Below, piece by piece: positions 36,501 through 49,189 of a stretch of DNA of 64,000 nucleotides. Origin of the DNA: Ciborinia camelliae (lineage: Eukaryota; Ascomycota; Leotiomycetes; Helotiales; Sclerotiniaceae); NCBI GenBank assembly GCA_025890175.1, contig JANPYM010000004.1:2709005-2773004 (forward strand). The letters are read 5' to 3'. The notes below the pieces were generated by a model. It had not been told where the DNA came from. It made no database searches and was given only the letters and a program-made list of their open reading frames with translations. Position 1 is the stretch's first letter. Each line of letters opens with the position of its first letter. The position numbers and the translations under genes were made by a program.

Positions 36501-39500
36501 CTGGGCTTTAACAAGGTCCACCACCGTCTGCAGACGACCGTCGGGAAGTGTTGCGTCGAGAACAACTGATGTGCCATTAGCTTTCATGACCGCCATCTGG
36601 CAGACTGAGGTCCACTTCGACTTCTCGAAGAATAAAGGTACAATGCGCTGCCCATGCTGAGGAAGGCTGCACCGAAGCAGTTCATGGGCGATTCTTGTAC
36701 TGATCTCATCTACTTGACCATAAGTAAAGTCGCCATCCCAAGAGCAGACTGCTGGAGCTTCTGGTTGTTTCGCGGCAACATGGCTAAATATTTCATGAAT
36801 CGTTTGGTCCGATCTTTCTAGAGCCTTCTTGTTCCAATTCCAGATTTGCTGCAAATCTGCCCGGCTGCTGGTATCGAGCGATGAAAGTCTCTGAGACTGT
36901 ATTCCCGGAAGGGAAATTTGCTTCAGGATATTCTCGAACCTGGCCAATAGTCGCTGGAACTGGGTAGGGGGTACCACAGATGAGTCATAGCTAGCGTGAA
37001 GGTGGATGCTAGTGGGTTTGAGGACAAACTCTAAGCAGATGGCATAGAGTTTGAAATGATCGATATCATTGGCCTTGATTTGCAAGAAAGATTCATCGAA
37101 AAGATCTTCTTCGATCCCACGCTTTTCTTCAGGCTGAATAACCATGTGCGACTGAAATTGGCATCCAAGGGCACAATCTTCGCTGATACGCCGGATTTGT
37201 TGTATTCCAACCTGTTCGAAAGGCATCATGTCTGCAGCTTGCATTTGCACTTGCTGTAGTAATTCTTCTACGGTCCTTGATTTATCGATCACTACACGCA
37301 GAGGTAGCGTAGCAAACGTAGGTCCAGTGATTCTCTCAATGCCGGGTACTTGTGCATGTCTACCAGAAATTGTTGTACCAAACGAGGCTTCCGCGGAGTT
37401 CGTGATGGCCGATAACAAGATCGCCCAGGCAAGTCTTACTTTTGTTGCGACGGTATAATCGCCATGTGAACCAACCTCCTTGATTTCTAGTTCTGACCGC
37501 TGGTCACATCGTGGTTTGTAGTCCTTCGAAGGAAGTGCAGGGAATTTCTGTGCGTTGAAGCCTGAAAACACGTCTTTCCAAAACTTGTCGGCTTCTACCT
37601 GGCTGCAGTTGTTGACGAACTGAATGAAACCCTGGAAAGGTGAAGCTTTTTCTACAGTTTCAGATCGATAGCACTTGGATAGGGACTCAAGAATGATCGG
37701 CATAGTCCATCCGTCATAGAGAGCATGATGGATGCTCCATGCAAAATAGGACTCGGAAATCTTGTAAAAGACTAGAGGAGTACCGAGACCAAAGTCCTGG
37801 GCCGACACATCTTCCTCTATTTTGCATCGCTCGTGCTTGACAATGACTTGAACAATACCCTGCTCGGCGAAATCAATAATCCTAGTCCGTAGAATAGGAT
37901 TCGCCTGGACGACCTCCTCCCATGCTATGCGAAAGCGATTCAAGTCAATATTCTCTCTGAAATTCCAAGTCTCAGTCAAAACATTGTCACCGGGGCGCCG
38001 GACGGTTTCAGCAAGTAGACCAGCCTGCAATGGTGTGCAAGGAAAGACATCCTCAATGTCAGCTGCATCGAGGCCACACAGACTTGCGGCTCGAGTTTTT
38101 GCCTCGGTGGGAGAGACATTACCAGCAAGGAGCGAGAAAGGTTCAATAATGGACTGGCACAGCTGAGAAGCGTGCTCTTGGTTTTCGAGCATCTCTGCAA
38201 GGGTGTTGAGCTTCGGCTGCTTAAAAATATCCGCAACGCTCAGAGCCACATTTCGCTTGCGTGCAGCGCTGACAAGCAACATCGCCCCAAGTGAATCGCC
38301 TCCAATACGAAAAAAGCTATCGTCAGCTGAGATATTTGTTGAGTCAATCTTGAGTACATCAGCCCAAAGATCACGTAGGAGCTTCTCTGATGCAGTGCTC
38401 GGGGGTTTGTAGCCTGAAACACGGATTGCCTCTTCTGCAGCGAGCTGTTTCAGCGTCATTTTGGAGTAAGTCTCACACAAGTTCCGTCGGGATATTTTGC
38501 CTGTAGCGGTCATCGGAAACTCTGTCGTGGGGATATATATTGTCGGAATCATGTAATCTGGAACCATATTCGCCAATCTCTCGTCTATTCCCGCAAGCCT
38601 GTGCCAGTCATCGGCACCCTCACTCTTTATGAACGCGACCAGAATGGAGTTGTTGCTCTCATGTGGTGTAAATACACCGGCGACAATTTCGGCTTTTATA
38701 TCCACATCAAGAAGGGCTTTCTTGATGTTGTGCTCGACCTCTCCAAGTTCTGTACGTTGGCCGCGGATTTTCACTTGAGAGTCGGCGCGGCTGACGAAGA
38801 TGAGAGCGCCATCCGATGCGTAACGGGCTAAGTCACCGGTACGGTAAAAGTTACTTATGTTGCCATCTTTCTGCATCCACCTGGGTCTCTTCACGAATGA
38901 GGCGTTGGTCCTTGCCTCATCTGCTATATAACCACGTGCAACTTGTGGCCCCTCCAGCCAGAGCTCACCAACTGCTCCGAGCGGTGCGAGCCTGTCCGAG
39001 CCATCAGTTCTCACAATCCAGGTTGTCACACCTATTCCAACGCCAATAGTATTTGGTACCATGCCTCGGAATGCGCGGATGAGGCAGGCTTTGATCGTTC
39101 CTTCCCCTGGACCATAGCTATTGATGAGCTTCGTATTGTCGATCCAATCGACGAAATCTGCCTCAGCCCAAGCTTCTCCACCCATAAGAACCTGCTCTAG
39201 GTCTGGCAGTCTTTTGGGGTCAAGGTGGCGCAACACGGTGGGGGTAGCATTCACTAGAGTGGCTTTACTGTCTCTAATGGATTCGAGAAGCATGTTCTTT
39301 CTTTGGTATTCTGATGGTATACATAAGCAACTGCCAGAAGTGAGTGCATGCAACACATTAGACCAGGCGGCGTCAAACGCGTAGGAGGCAAAATCGTAGA
39401 CTCTTTGGCCAGCCCTGAAGCCCAGCGCTCTTTGTTGATGCTTAATGGATGATGCGAAGCAGGAATGCGTGATCATGGCACCCTTCGGCTTTCCAGTACT

Positions 39501-42500
39501 TCCCGATGTGAATGATACATATAAAAGGTTAGAAGGTTGAACGTCTTGTGGTAAAGCGCATCCCGGATCTGGTTCCGGTAAAGCATCTATTGAAGACTTA
39601 TCGATGACAAGAAACTGCAGCCCCTCAAACTGAGATGCCCGCACAGAATTCTCTCTTGATATGAGAACGAGCTTGGCGTCCACTTGGCTAAAGATGGTGC
39701 GGGCTCGTTCAACAGGTTGTGTGCTATCAATTAAGACGCCTGCACCTCCAGCTTTCATCACAGCCACAACTGACACTGGTACCCAGAGGGACTTTTCAAA
39801 GTACATAGGCACAATGTCTTCGGGTTTCACACCAAGTAGAACCAGTCGATGGGCAAGACGAGTCGAAAGCTGGTCAAGTTGGCGGTAAGTGAGCTCTCCA
39901 TCCCACGAGGACACCGCGATTGAGTTTGGAATAACTTGTACCGTTCGGGAAATGAAATTATGTACAAGCTCCTGAACGGCCTCATAAGGTGGACCATTCC
40001 AACAAGCGACAGTCTGAAGATCATCATCGCTTATCGTATCGATTTCCGCTATTGTCATAGAGGAACCGAGTGATGAACTGACTTGACGAAGCACAGCCCC
40101 GAGCTGGCCAAAGAGCCTATTTACTTGCTCGGTGCTGATCATATGCTCGTCAAACTTGGCTGTCATTTGAATAGCATTATCATTGACATTGAAGTGTATC
40201 GAAAATGCTCGAGCCAAATTGGAGTCGGAATCTGTGCTTACATCGAGTTTTTTATCCCCAGCTGAATCTTCCCCGATACTCAATACGGTCTGGAAATTGC
40301 AGGCAAGCGCCAACTCGCCACTGAGACCGCGCAGCCGATTTATGGGAAGACTCGGCAGATTCGCAAAAGTCGCGGCTGTCGATCGCACGCTGTTGAGGTA
40401 GGAAGCGACACTCTGTTTGAGATCAAGATTCAGCCTCATTGGCATGAGTATCGCATGACTTGACGCTGTATCTTTTGCTCCTGACACGGAGGCTCCCACT
40501 ACGACATCGGATGATCCTCCATAAGATGCTTGTAGGAGGCCCCAGGACCCCAGAATAAGCGTGGTTGCATTGCAGTCATCCGTCCATTCAAGGTTTCCAA
40601 CATTGTAAGACGCCGTTGATTTTGCATCCAATTCGTGAGATCCGTAGGAGACAAAGGGGAAATGGCAGCCGGCGTCAATGTCTTTGAACTGGGCTCGCCA
40701 ATTGTCAACAACCGATGCTTCATTGGTCCCAGTCATATGGTAAAAGTATGCCTCATAAAGTGAGCTGCCGAACTGATTGTTAGCCGTGGCTGTGGCATTC
40801 TGCGATGCAGTAGATTCGAGGAAGTGAACAGCCTTCTCCAAAGCAGATTGAATTGACTGAGCATGGGCCGAGGTTGCGAAATCAGTACGATATTGGATGC
40901 TAACATCTGTTTCGCCATTTTTGAGTGTACCGGCAAGGACTAAATCGTACTACATAGGTCCGGTTAGCTAAGCGAGATTGCCCTCGTTGAAAATATAGAA
41001 CTTACCTCATGCGGATCCTCTTCTGATATCTCCACAAGCTGCATGCGTCCGTCAACTTTTCTAGAGCTCGCGCGGGCTTCGCGAACTGTGATATTAGTAT
41101 TGAATAAATTCTTTGAGGACATTTCATGTTGTATTTCTGCTAGAGAAATATGCTTATTTTCGAGGTGCTCGACATTGTATCTGTTGATTTTGCTGATAAT
41201 ATCGGTCAAGGGTTGCTCCAGATCAACGCGTGCAATCAACATGCTGATGAGAGGTCCGACAATATCCTCGATTCCATCGACTGGAGAATCGCGACCGGAC
41301 GAGAGATAGCCGAAGCAGACCTGGCGCATACCCGTGAAGTATGAAAGTACGAGAGACCAGGCAATGTGGAGAAATGCAGAACGAGTCAATCCCATTTTAC
41401 GGCATATTCCAGCGATAGGTGCGGTAACATCTCTTGGAAGTGTGAGCCACCCGTACTTACTATTGCGCTGGGGCTCCGAACGATTCAATGCTACATCTCC
41501 AGGCATATCACAGGGTTCGACGCCGCTTAGGTATTCCTTCCAGTATGAGAACCGTTTGGAGCCTGGTGTACGTTGAATATACTCAACATAATTGCAAAAG
41601 GGTGTATACAGGCCCAAATTCTGACCGGCGTAAGCCTTTTCCAGATCTCGAGTTATCACAGGTAAAGACAAGGCGTCCATCAATGCGTGGGTTATATCAA
41701 GCCGGCATGCAACTTCCCCCTTCTGGCCAGCACATATAGTGAAGAAGCATTGGGGTTGTGAGGATGTTGCTTTGGGGCCTTCCATGTCCCTCAAATGCTC
41801 AACGGTAGTCTCGGACTCTGATGCTTGGCACATTATAACCTTATTAGACTCCCGTAAGACAATTTGTACGAAGCGACCGGTGTCAGGATTGGTGGAGAAG
41901 ATGGTTGAGAGAACAGGATGCATCCTTGCGACGGTCTTCCATGCTGCTGCGAGACCAGACACGCTGATTACGGAGCTGCCAGAAACTGCCTGCCAGATTG
42001 AAATGGTGTGGTAAGAAGCTGTACCGATGGCAGAGCTGATGAGAATGCCCTCCTGCATAGGCGTGCAAGGATATATATCTTGTACATCAGTCAAATGGAT
42101 TTCTTGACTCGCTAGCTGACTTGTGAGAAACTCCAAGCCAGTATACGAAATCCCCAGCAGCGGAAAATCGGCGAGCGTAGGCTGGACAGGCAAATTAATA
42201 AGCTTGTAGGCGACTGTGCTTAGGGTGTCCGAGTATGATTTTATCCATCGTGCAACGCTTTCATGATTTCGCATATACTTGTGGGATCTGGTCCAAATCT
42301 GCAGCTTGTTGTCCTGGACGACAAGATTCAAGTCGATTAGAGACGGCCGCTGGTAATCAGGTCCATCACCAGGAATTAACACGTTACGAGCCTCCCTATC
42401 CTCATACTTGAAAATGGACTTGGCATCCTCAAGCTGTTGAAACGAGCCTCGATAGTTGAAGATAATCTCGGGATATCTATGAGCTTCAAAGGCCTTCTTC

Positions 42501-45500
42501 CCAGCTTGGCTGTGAAAACGAGATGCAAAGTATGGTCGGCCCTTGCCAGGCACACTTCTTCGGACATCCTTGGCAAGCTTGATCATATCAAAAACGGACT
42601 TGTCACAGCCGCCACTGAGCTGAACGGGATATAAGGAAGTAAACCACCCGACAATATCGGATAAGTCAGAATCATCCATGCCGACTACAGGCTCACGGCC
42701 ATGGCCTTCGAGAAAAATGGGAGGCGGGCTTCGATCAGGGAAGGATTGGTTAAAGCAGAAGATGAGCGTGCCCACAAGGATATCCAGAATCTCGGTCCGG
42801 AAGCATTCATTACTTGCGCCCAATAGCAGCTCAGTTGCTTCGCTTCCAACAATAGATATGTCTAACTTTGAATCCTTGAAGAGCATGTCTTCAGGCGACA
42901 CCTCCCAATACTTGAAGTTTGCTGGGGTGATTTGGAACGGCAGAACAATATCAGGGTCTAGCGTCTCGCTTTCCTCGCGTTGTAGGCGACTCCACGTACG
43001 AAAGGATATTGCAGCCGGCGGCAGGTCCATCTCTCCGGTGAGAATCTGGGTAAGCTCGTGCCAAATAATTCGCCAGGAAACAAGGTCCATTATTATGTGG
43101 TGCGCGCTCATAAGAAGCGTCTGTGTTTCTCCGGTGCTGTTGAAAAGGTCCACAGCGAAGACGGGGCCGTTCACAAGGTCCAATCTCCCTTGTCGCTCGT
43201 TGACGATGGCCTGCATAGTTGGTTTATCCACAAAATCATGCTCCTCGAACAAGAAAGAGCTAGGACCTGACATGGCAATATACTGCTCCCATGACGATCC
43301 ATCATCACGCCTGCTAAAACGAGCACGAAGCATACTGTGACGATTTGTGATGACCAGAAGGGCAGCAAGAAGCTCCTCGTATGTTGTATGCCTGGTGAGT
43401 TTCACGATGAAAGAAAGGGTGTAATGATTCATGCCCTTAGGATTGTTGTCAAAGAACATCTTTTGTATTGGAGTTAATGGCCAAGGTTCGCCCTCGTCCA
43501 CTTGTAAATTATCGAGATTCACTCTTTCTTGAACAGGCTTGATGGTATGAGACACCTGACGGATGGTTTGGAGCCTCAAGATATCTGCGACTTTGATGGC
43601 AATGTTCTGTGCACGGCAACGCGAGACTACCTGCATCCCACTGATAGAGTCACCACCCAGACGTGTGAACGCAGTATCCAAACCGATAGTGTTGAGTGGA
43701 AGGTTCAGCACCTCGCTCCAGACCTTGCGGATTGCTGCTTCTGCTTCAGATTCTGTTTCTTCCCTATCGCTTGGTACTGCCTGAGAATCAAGCAGCTGCC
43801 AATACATTCTTGGCCCATCCTCACGTAAACGTCGACGGTCTACCTTTCCTGTCGGTGTCATTGGCACTTCCTCGACTGGAAAAAAGGCCGAAGGTACCAT
43901 GTAAGGTGGTACAAATTCAACCAACCTATCTTCGATGCCCACGAGAGCTTGGTCAATAATTGCTTTTGTTTCAGACTGCGACACGCCTGAGCTGGCGGTC
44001 ATAAAGAGGAAGGACACAAGAGTCGGCACGTCACTGCCATGTGGCTTGATAACCTCAGCGATGATCTGCACATTCTTTACCCTAGCCTCATCTGTCAGGG
44101 CGCGCTGGAGATTGTACTCAATTTCTCCGAGCTCGACGCGCTGTCCACGGACCTTGACCTGAGAGTCCTTGCGCCCTACAAACTCCAGATTTCCTTCTAC
44201 TGTGTAACGAACAAGATCTCCTGTGCGATAAAGCCGACCACTGCGGCCAGTTCGGTCTCCTAGACCACCACAGCCGCGGAGAAGCCATGATGGACTATCT
44301 ACAAAAGTTTCAGCTGTCTTCTTTGGGTCACCTAGGTATCCTTGGCCAACAATTGGGCCCTCAACCCATAGCTCACCAATCTCGCCGATTGGTACAAGAT
44401 CGGTCCCATCTAACTTGACAACCCATGTGCACGCGCCAAGGCCTGTGCCAATGGTTGGGTCTTTATTATCATTTGGGTCCGCCACTATAGCAGTGCTCAC
44501 AGTTGAGCACTCAGCTGGGCCATAAGCATTTATAACTGTTACACGAGTGGACAGCTCCTTAACCATGGCAGCTTTCAGGGGTTCTCCGCCAAAGTGGATA
44601 GTTCGAAGGCTGTTGGGTAGCTCAGAAGCCGGAAACCAAGCTACTGAGGGTGTGAGCACCGCGTAGTTGACTTGATATTTTCGCAGTGCTCCTGTCAGGT
44701 CTTCTTTTCGCTCCTGGTCAGACGGAATGCAAAGACAACCCCCCACTGCCAAAGCATGTATTACATTGCACCAAGATGCGTCGAAGGCATAGGACGCAAA
44801 GTCGAAGACGCGATCATATTCCCTGATATCAAGGGACTGTTGCTGGGTAGCAATAGCGCTGGCGTAGTTTTCATGGCTGATAATCGCGCCTTTCGGAGTA
44901 CCTGTGCTTCCAGACGTGAAGACGATGTATAACCAATCTGAGGGGCTGACTTTCGGGAGAAAGGATGGTTCGGTTATCGGCCAGTTCCTACTTGATTGGC
45001 TATCAACCACAAGATGAGGGCATATTAGCTGTAGCGATCCGGCCTTTTCTGCGCACTGTGCCGAGCTAAGAATGGCTGAGGGCTGAACTAGTCCAGCTAT
45101 CAATTCATGTCTACGTGATGGAAGAGTAACGTCAAGCACTGTTGAAATGCATCCGCATTTCATGATAGCTACTTGAGCAACAGGCACCCACATCGATTTC
45201 TCAATGAAGACGAGAACTGTGCTGCCAGATTTGATCCCTTCACCGATGAGGGCACCAGCTAGGCGGGTGGAGAGCTCATCCAGCTCTCGATATGTTAGTT
45301 CACCGTCGTGTGCGACAACAGCTGGAAGGTCCGGATGCCGCCTCGCTCGGTCCATGAAGATCTCATGAATGCAAATATCATCGGTACTCCTTGGAAGTTC
45401 AGCATTCCAATCCCAAATCTGCTTCAGATCCCGAGTTGAAATTGCCTTCAAGTCAACCAAAGGCTTTTCTATGTGAGCCGGCGAAGAGATTTCGCGCAAA

Positions 45501-46243
45501 ATGTACTCATATTGTCTTGATAGTTGTGATAGAAATCCCTTGTCAGCAGTATGGTGGCCAATCGCCCAGGTACGGACTCTGCTGTCTGTTACAAGGCATT
45601 CTAGCAAGACACCTCCTAAGCCAAGCGAATCTTGAGTGATGGCAAGGACAAGAGTCTGTTCATACTCTTGTGCCGCGCTCAATGTGTTTTCATCGCCTGA
45701 GGAAGAAGATGCGGCCACGCTCGGCATTCTACCACCGTCCGTTGATGAAGTCTCCGCCGTGCCCAGCATGCTTTCACTGCCTGAGGAGGAAGATGCAGCC
45801 ACACTGGGCGTACTGGCACCGTCCGTATACGAAGTCTCAGCCACGCTCAGGAAGAAATTTCCAAGTTTGGCGCTGACTTGGCTGGTCAGATTTCCAATAG
45901 ATGAGTCCCATCGGACAAGTATGTCCAAAGGGCTGATGAAATCCCTTGCTCCAGTGACGGTCATACTGAGTTCTGTTGAGCATCCGTACGAGGCGAGAAG
46001 GACAGCCCAAGCTGCACACGTTTTGGCGGTTGCCGTGAGCCCATTTCCCAGCTCTGGAATAGAAAGATCAATCATGAATTGTTCCTTTCCATGCTTGCCA
46101 GACCCCGGGATAATTGAATCATAATCGAGGGATGAGGTGCCACTCACAGCACCTAAGTAAATTGGTGGTATTCCCGATATGCGAGAGCCTCTTTCCTTGT
46201 GCTTGTGGGTGGCATTGCTGTTGTTCTGAAAGGTAGTAGTCAT
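33595..46243 (-). CDS. Three-module nonribosomal peptide synthetase with terminal cyclisation domain
   Basis: Exons 46243-41006, 40949-35769 and 35703-33595 join in one frame (gtaag/gtaag donors, tag/cag acceptors) to about 4175 aa. Order, with approximate residues: half C domain (60-270), A1 (285-805), T1 (830-905, Ser in LGGDSI), E (915-1350, AHHIIMDLVSWR and EGHGREP), C1 (1370-1800, THALMDALS), second half C (1820-2040), A2 (2065-2570), T2 (IGGDSL), C2 (2700-3140, HHALYDGW), A3 (3130-3640), T3 (LGGDSI) and CT (3760-4175, SHAVYDAIS). By NRPS logic it makes a tripeptide whose first residue is epimerised to D, released by macrocyclising CT condensation. My reading of specificity positions is A1 D-A-C-S-H-G-A-T-V, A2 D-A-S-T-L-G-S-I-K, A3 D-V-L-T-N-G-S-P-I; none matches a code I can name. 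The product is unknown. Confidence 0.95.
45674..45841 (-). repeat. 84-bp tandem duplication inside NRPS N-terminus
   Basis: Two copies of 28 codons (residues about 135-162 and 163-190), each reading roughly A-E-T-S-x-T-D-G...PSVAASSSSG. They form a Ser-rich insert within the N-terminal half C domain. Confidence 0.9.
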
Positions 46244-46341
46244 AATTTTGAGTAGCCGGAGTTCCCTCGACGTTTGTATCTAAGATGTATGATGTTTATG
46301 GAAGATTCTATAACAGCCAGAGCTACTGGTAATAAAGTCTA

Positions 46342-46349
46342 CTTATATA
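46342..46349 (-). promoter_or_regulatory. TATA box of the NRPS gene
   Basis: TATATAAG on the minus strand, about 100 nt upstream of the NRPS start codon, a usual spacing for a fungal TATA promoter with a short leader. Confidence 0.5.
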
Positions 46350-47399
46350 TCGTGGTGAACTTCCAAGGTACATTTGAACCCTGAGAGCAAAGTCTAAATA
46401 AGGAATGCTAGTGGGACCGATTGCCACTATTTACATCTGGCGAGATGTGCCGCGACGAAAACACTGATGCTCCCTTGTTTACGAGCCTATCTAGGCGGGT
46501 ATATGACCCGTGTTCATAGGAGCCCAGAGGTTGCTGCTTAGTAGAGATGTGGAATCAGGAAAAGATATTTAATTTCAAAAAGTCTAGGACTTTCCACTAT
46601 CAGAATCCTTTCGACAGGATTGGGATATTGCGGATTGGGTAATAGATCCTGCCTTAGGTGCTTTTAGTATTAAAGTGCCCACCACTGGCAGCAAATCAAG
46701 TTAAAGCTATCAATATATTGTAGCTAAAGTATGACAGGCAAATTGAAACGTTCAAAGAGTGGGAGAACATGTTGATTAAATTAACGCCACTTCTAGTTGT
46801 TTTCTAGACGTTTGTATCTAGTTGAAAATGCAGTAGATTATGATTGTTCATACCTGATACGTACCCTCGGGGAGCTACTAACTGGGTGGGGAAGATTTTC
46901 GGCCCTGAAGATCACATCCACAGACTCTATCTTGCCTTACTGCTCAAACAAATTATGCCAGGGGCAATTCCAATGCCAACCCAATGCAGATTTGTGAGTG
47001 CGAACTGATTCAAGATGGTGTAGGATGTGACGAAGTGGATGATATTCTTCATTCTTGGGATATAAAGCTCCAAAAAGGGAGAAAAAGAAGAAGAAATGTT
47101 TAGATTAGAGAAGTGAGGATAGAAGGAAACAAGCACACTTTCTCCTTTCCGAGGCAATGGTTTCAACCAGGAGCCGTCACAATGACCCGAATAACCTCGG
47201 AACGTCTTGTGTTGTTGCATAGGAATGTCAAAGTTAGAGCTGACCTACCCGGTCTGTCAATCGACCCATTAGTTGATGGGACCACCATATGACCAATGGG
47301 AGGAACCCTTACCCGAATGGAACGCCCGATTAGCTAGCTGATGGGATCGAGATTCTTGCTGAAGATATGGAATTTGCTTTTTCCACTGTGGATGCACAT

Positions 47400-47502
47400 G
47401 GTCTAATTTTCGTCCCACCGCCTTTGTATTGCATCTAACTAAATCATTCTGCCCTTGCAAATCAATCCTTGGGAGCGAGGGCGATAAGACGAAAATTAGA
47501 CC
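47400..47502. repeat. Inverted repeat, 15-bp perfect arms
   Basis: GGTCTAATTTTCGTC at 47400-47414 and its exact complement at 47488-47502, separated by 73 nt. Flanking bases extend the match imperfectly (ACATG / CACATGT). It may be a short MITE or a hairpin. Confidence 0.75.
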
Positions 47503-49189
47503 ACATGTCTCCGTAGTACGAAACATTGAAAATAACAGTACAAATGGAATAATCCAATCAATTCAAGCAGAGTAGGAAATTAATATACGATCTACTACCA
47601 CAACCACGCTGTCGAGTGCTAGTCCGTAGTGTAGGTGGAGTACTCGCTATTGCCATCGCTGAAATCCTTTTTGGCCGTTTTGAAAGGATAATGGCTCTTG
47701 CTCCTGCTCTTGCGGACAAGCATTTGATATTTGATTGGCTAAACTCTTCTTCTGACGCTCTGAATTTCTACCATTTTTCTGAACAGCTGAAACATACGAT
47801 AGCAAGGAAAAAAGGATGAAATATTGATCGAATTTTTCCCGTTCCGGTAAGGGGGTCCCATTAACTAATGGGCCGGATTGAAGAACGTGGTAGATCAGCT
47901 GTAGGCACAACTCCAAAATTGACCCGGGCAGTATGAATAGCGGGGTAAAATGGTTATGGATTCTAAAATACAAGGGAAAGAGAGAAGAAGTTTTCTCTTC
48001 TTCACAAGGTACCTAGCTAGGTATATATGCGTGTTATGCACCTCGGGATCTCCAGATCCCCACTTATCGCTTACTTCCCCGACCAACAAATTTATGTGAC
48101 CATATCTTAACAGCAAGGCTCGCTGATGGAGTCTCATTTCTGATTTTTACACCGCATATGAGCATCTTTTGTATGTTGCCATGACTGAGGGCTTGTTTGG
48201 TTCGCAAAAAAGGCAAAACCGAAATTTCAAAAACTGTTAATCCAGAAAGAACCCTCATAAAGGGGTTTTGGTAAATATGCAATTGAATATGAAGCGGATT
48301 ATGTGGTTGATATCTAAGAGAATACTAGAAAGGAATTCAAAAATGCCTGCTATTGTGGCGATCAGCTTTGCAAATTATGAAAAGGCTGCCAAAAATTGTG
48401 AAAATTACGGTCGTGAACGTGTAGAAGTGATGTGATTCAAGAAGCCAAAGATCTGCAAGGCAGGATCAATAACTGCACTGCACAGCGGCTACCGAGTGCG
48501 GAATGCTTGAGCCGTGCCGGGTTCTTCTATGGGTATATGCAGCGTCTAGGGGTTTAAGTGCAGGGGTTTGCATAGCCTCACGACAACTCGGCTTCGGGCC
48601 AAAGCCATTACTAACCGAGGTCATCACCACTGGCATCACTGGTTCTGATATAGCCTGGGTACTGCCTAACTCAGTAAAGTGCTGACTACTAGCGTAGCCC
48701 AAAAGCATAGGTAAACCTCTTTCCTTATATCACTGGAAACACGTGTACCTGATAATTTCATTTATATTTGAGTAAAATTCCAGGCACAGGGGCATGCTCA
48801 GGCCGAAGGTCTGGGTACTTCTAGTAGTGCTACTAGCTTGAATGTTGATGTAAAGCTTATAGCACTTAGATTATACTCTGAGAAGCACGCAAACCCCACA
48901 AAACGCAGGCCCCTGTTGTGCGCTCCGGAAACCCCGTCAGGATCTTCTATGGAACTTAATCTAAATCTAAATTTAAAGCTATGCACGTGGAGAGGATACA
49001 GGGTTGGTAGAAAGATTTTGTAGTTGAACGGTTCTAATCTTTTGGCCCAACTATATCAATCCTTGGTCGTCGGCCATTCATTGTTATTCTCAGCCAACAT
49101 TACGCTTTTGTTTGACATTCATCTCTGTACGCGCTCTATCTTCCCTGCCATAATCTGATGTACCTATTGACTGTGAAATTGTAGAAATC

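Larger units (their letters stand above)
46244..49189. other. Intergenic region between divergent NRPS and MFS genes
   Basis: About 2.9 kb. A TATA box lies 100 nt before the NRPS start and an inverted repeat at 47400-47502. A GAGGGCTTGTTTGG sequence at 48187 resembles the terminal repeat of the MITE at 55099. Short ORFs at 47647-47973 and 48466-48708 are not recognised. It must contain the promoters of both divergent genes. Confidence 0.5.

Noticed and set aside
35157..46124. Many plus-strand ORFs of 60-220 codons across the NRPS
   Set aside because: Shadows of the NRPS on the opposite strand; the coding evidence is entirely on the minus strand.
46244..49189. ORFs at 47269-47526, 47647-47973, 48466-48708
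   Set aside because: No recognisable motif, no promoter features, weak codon character.
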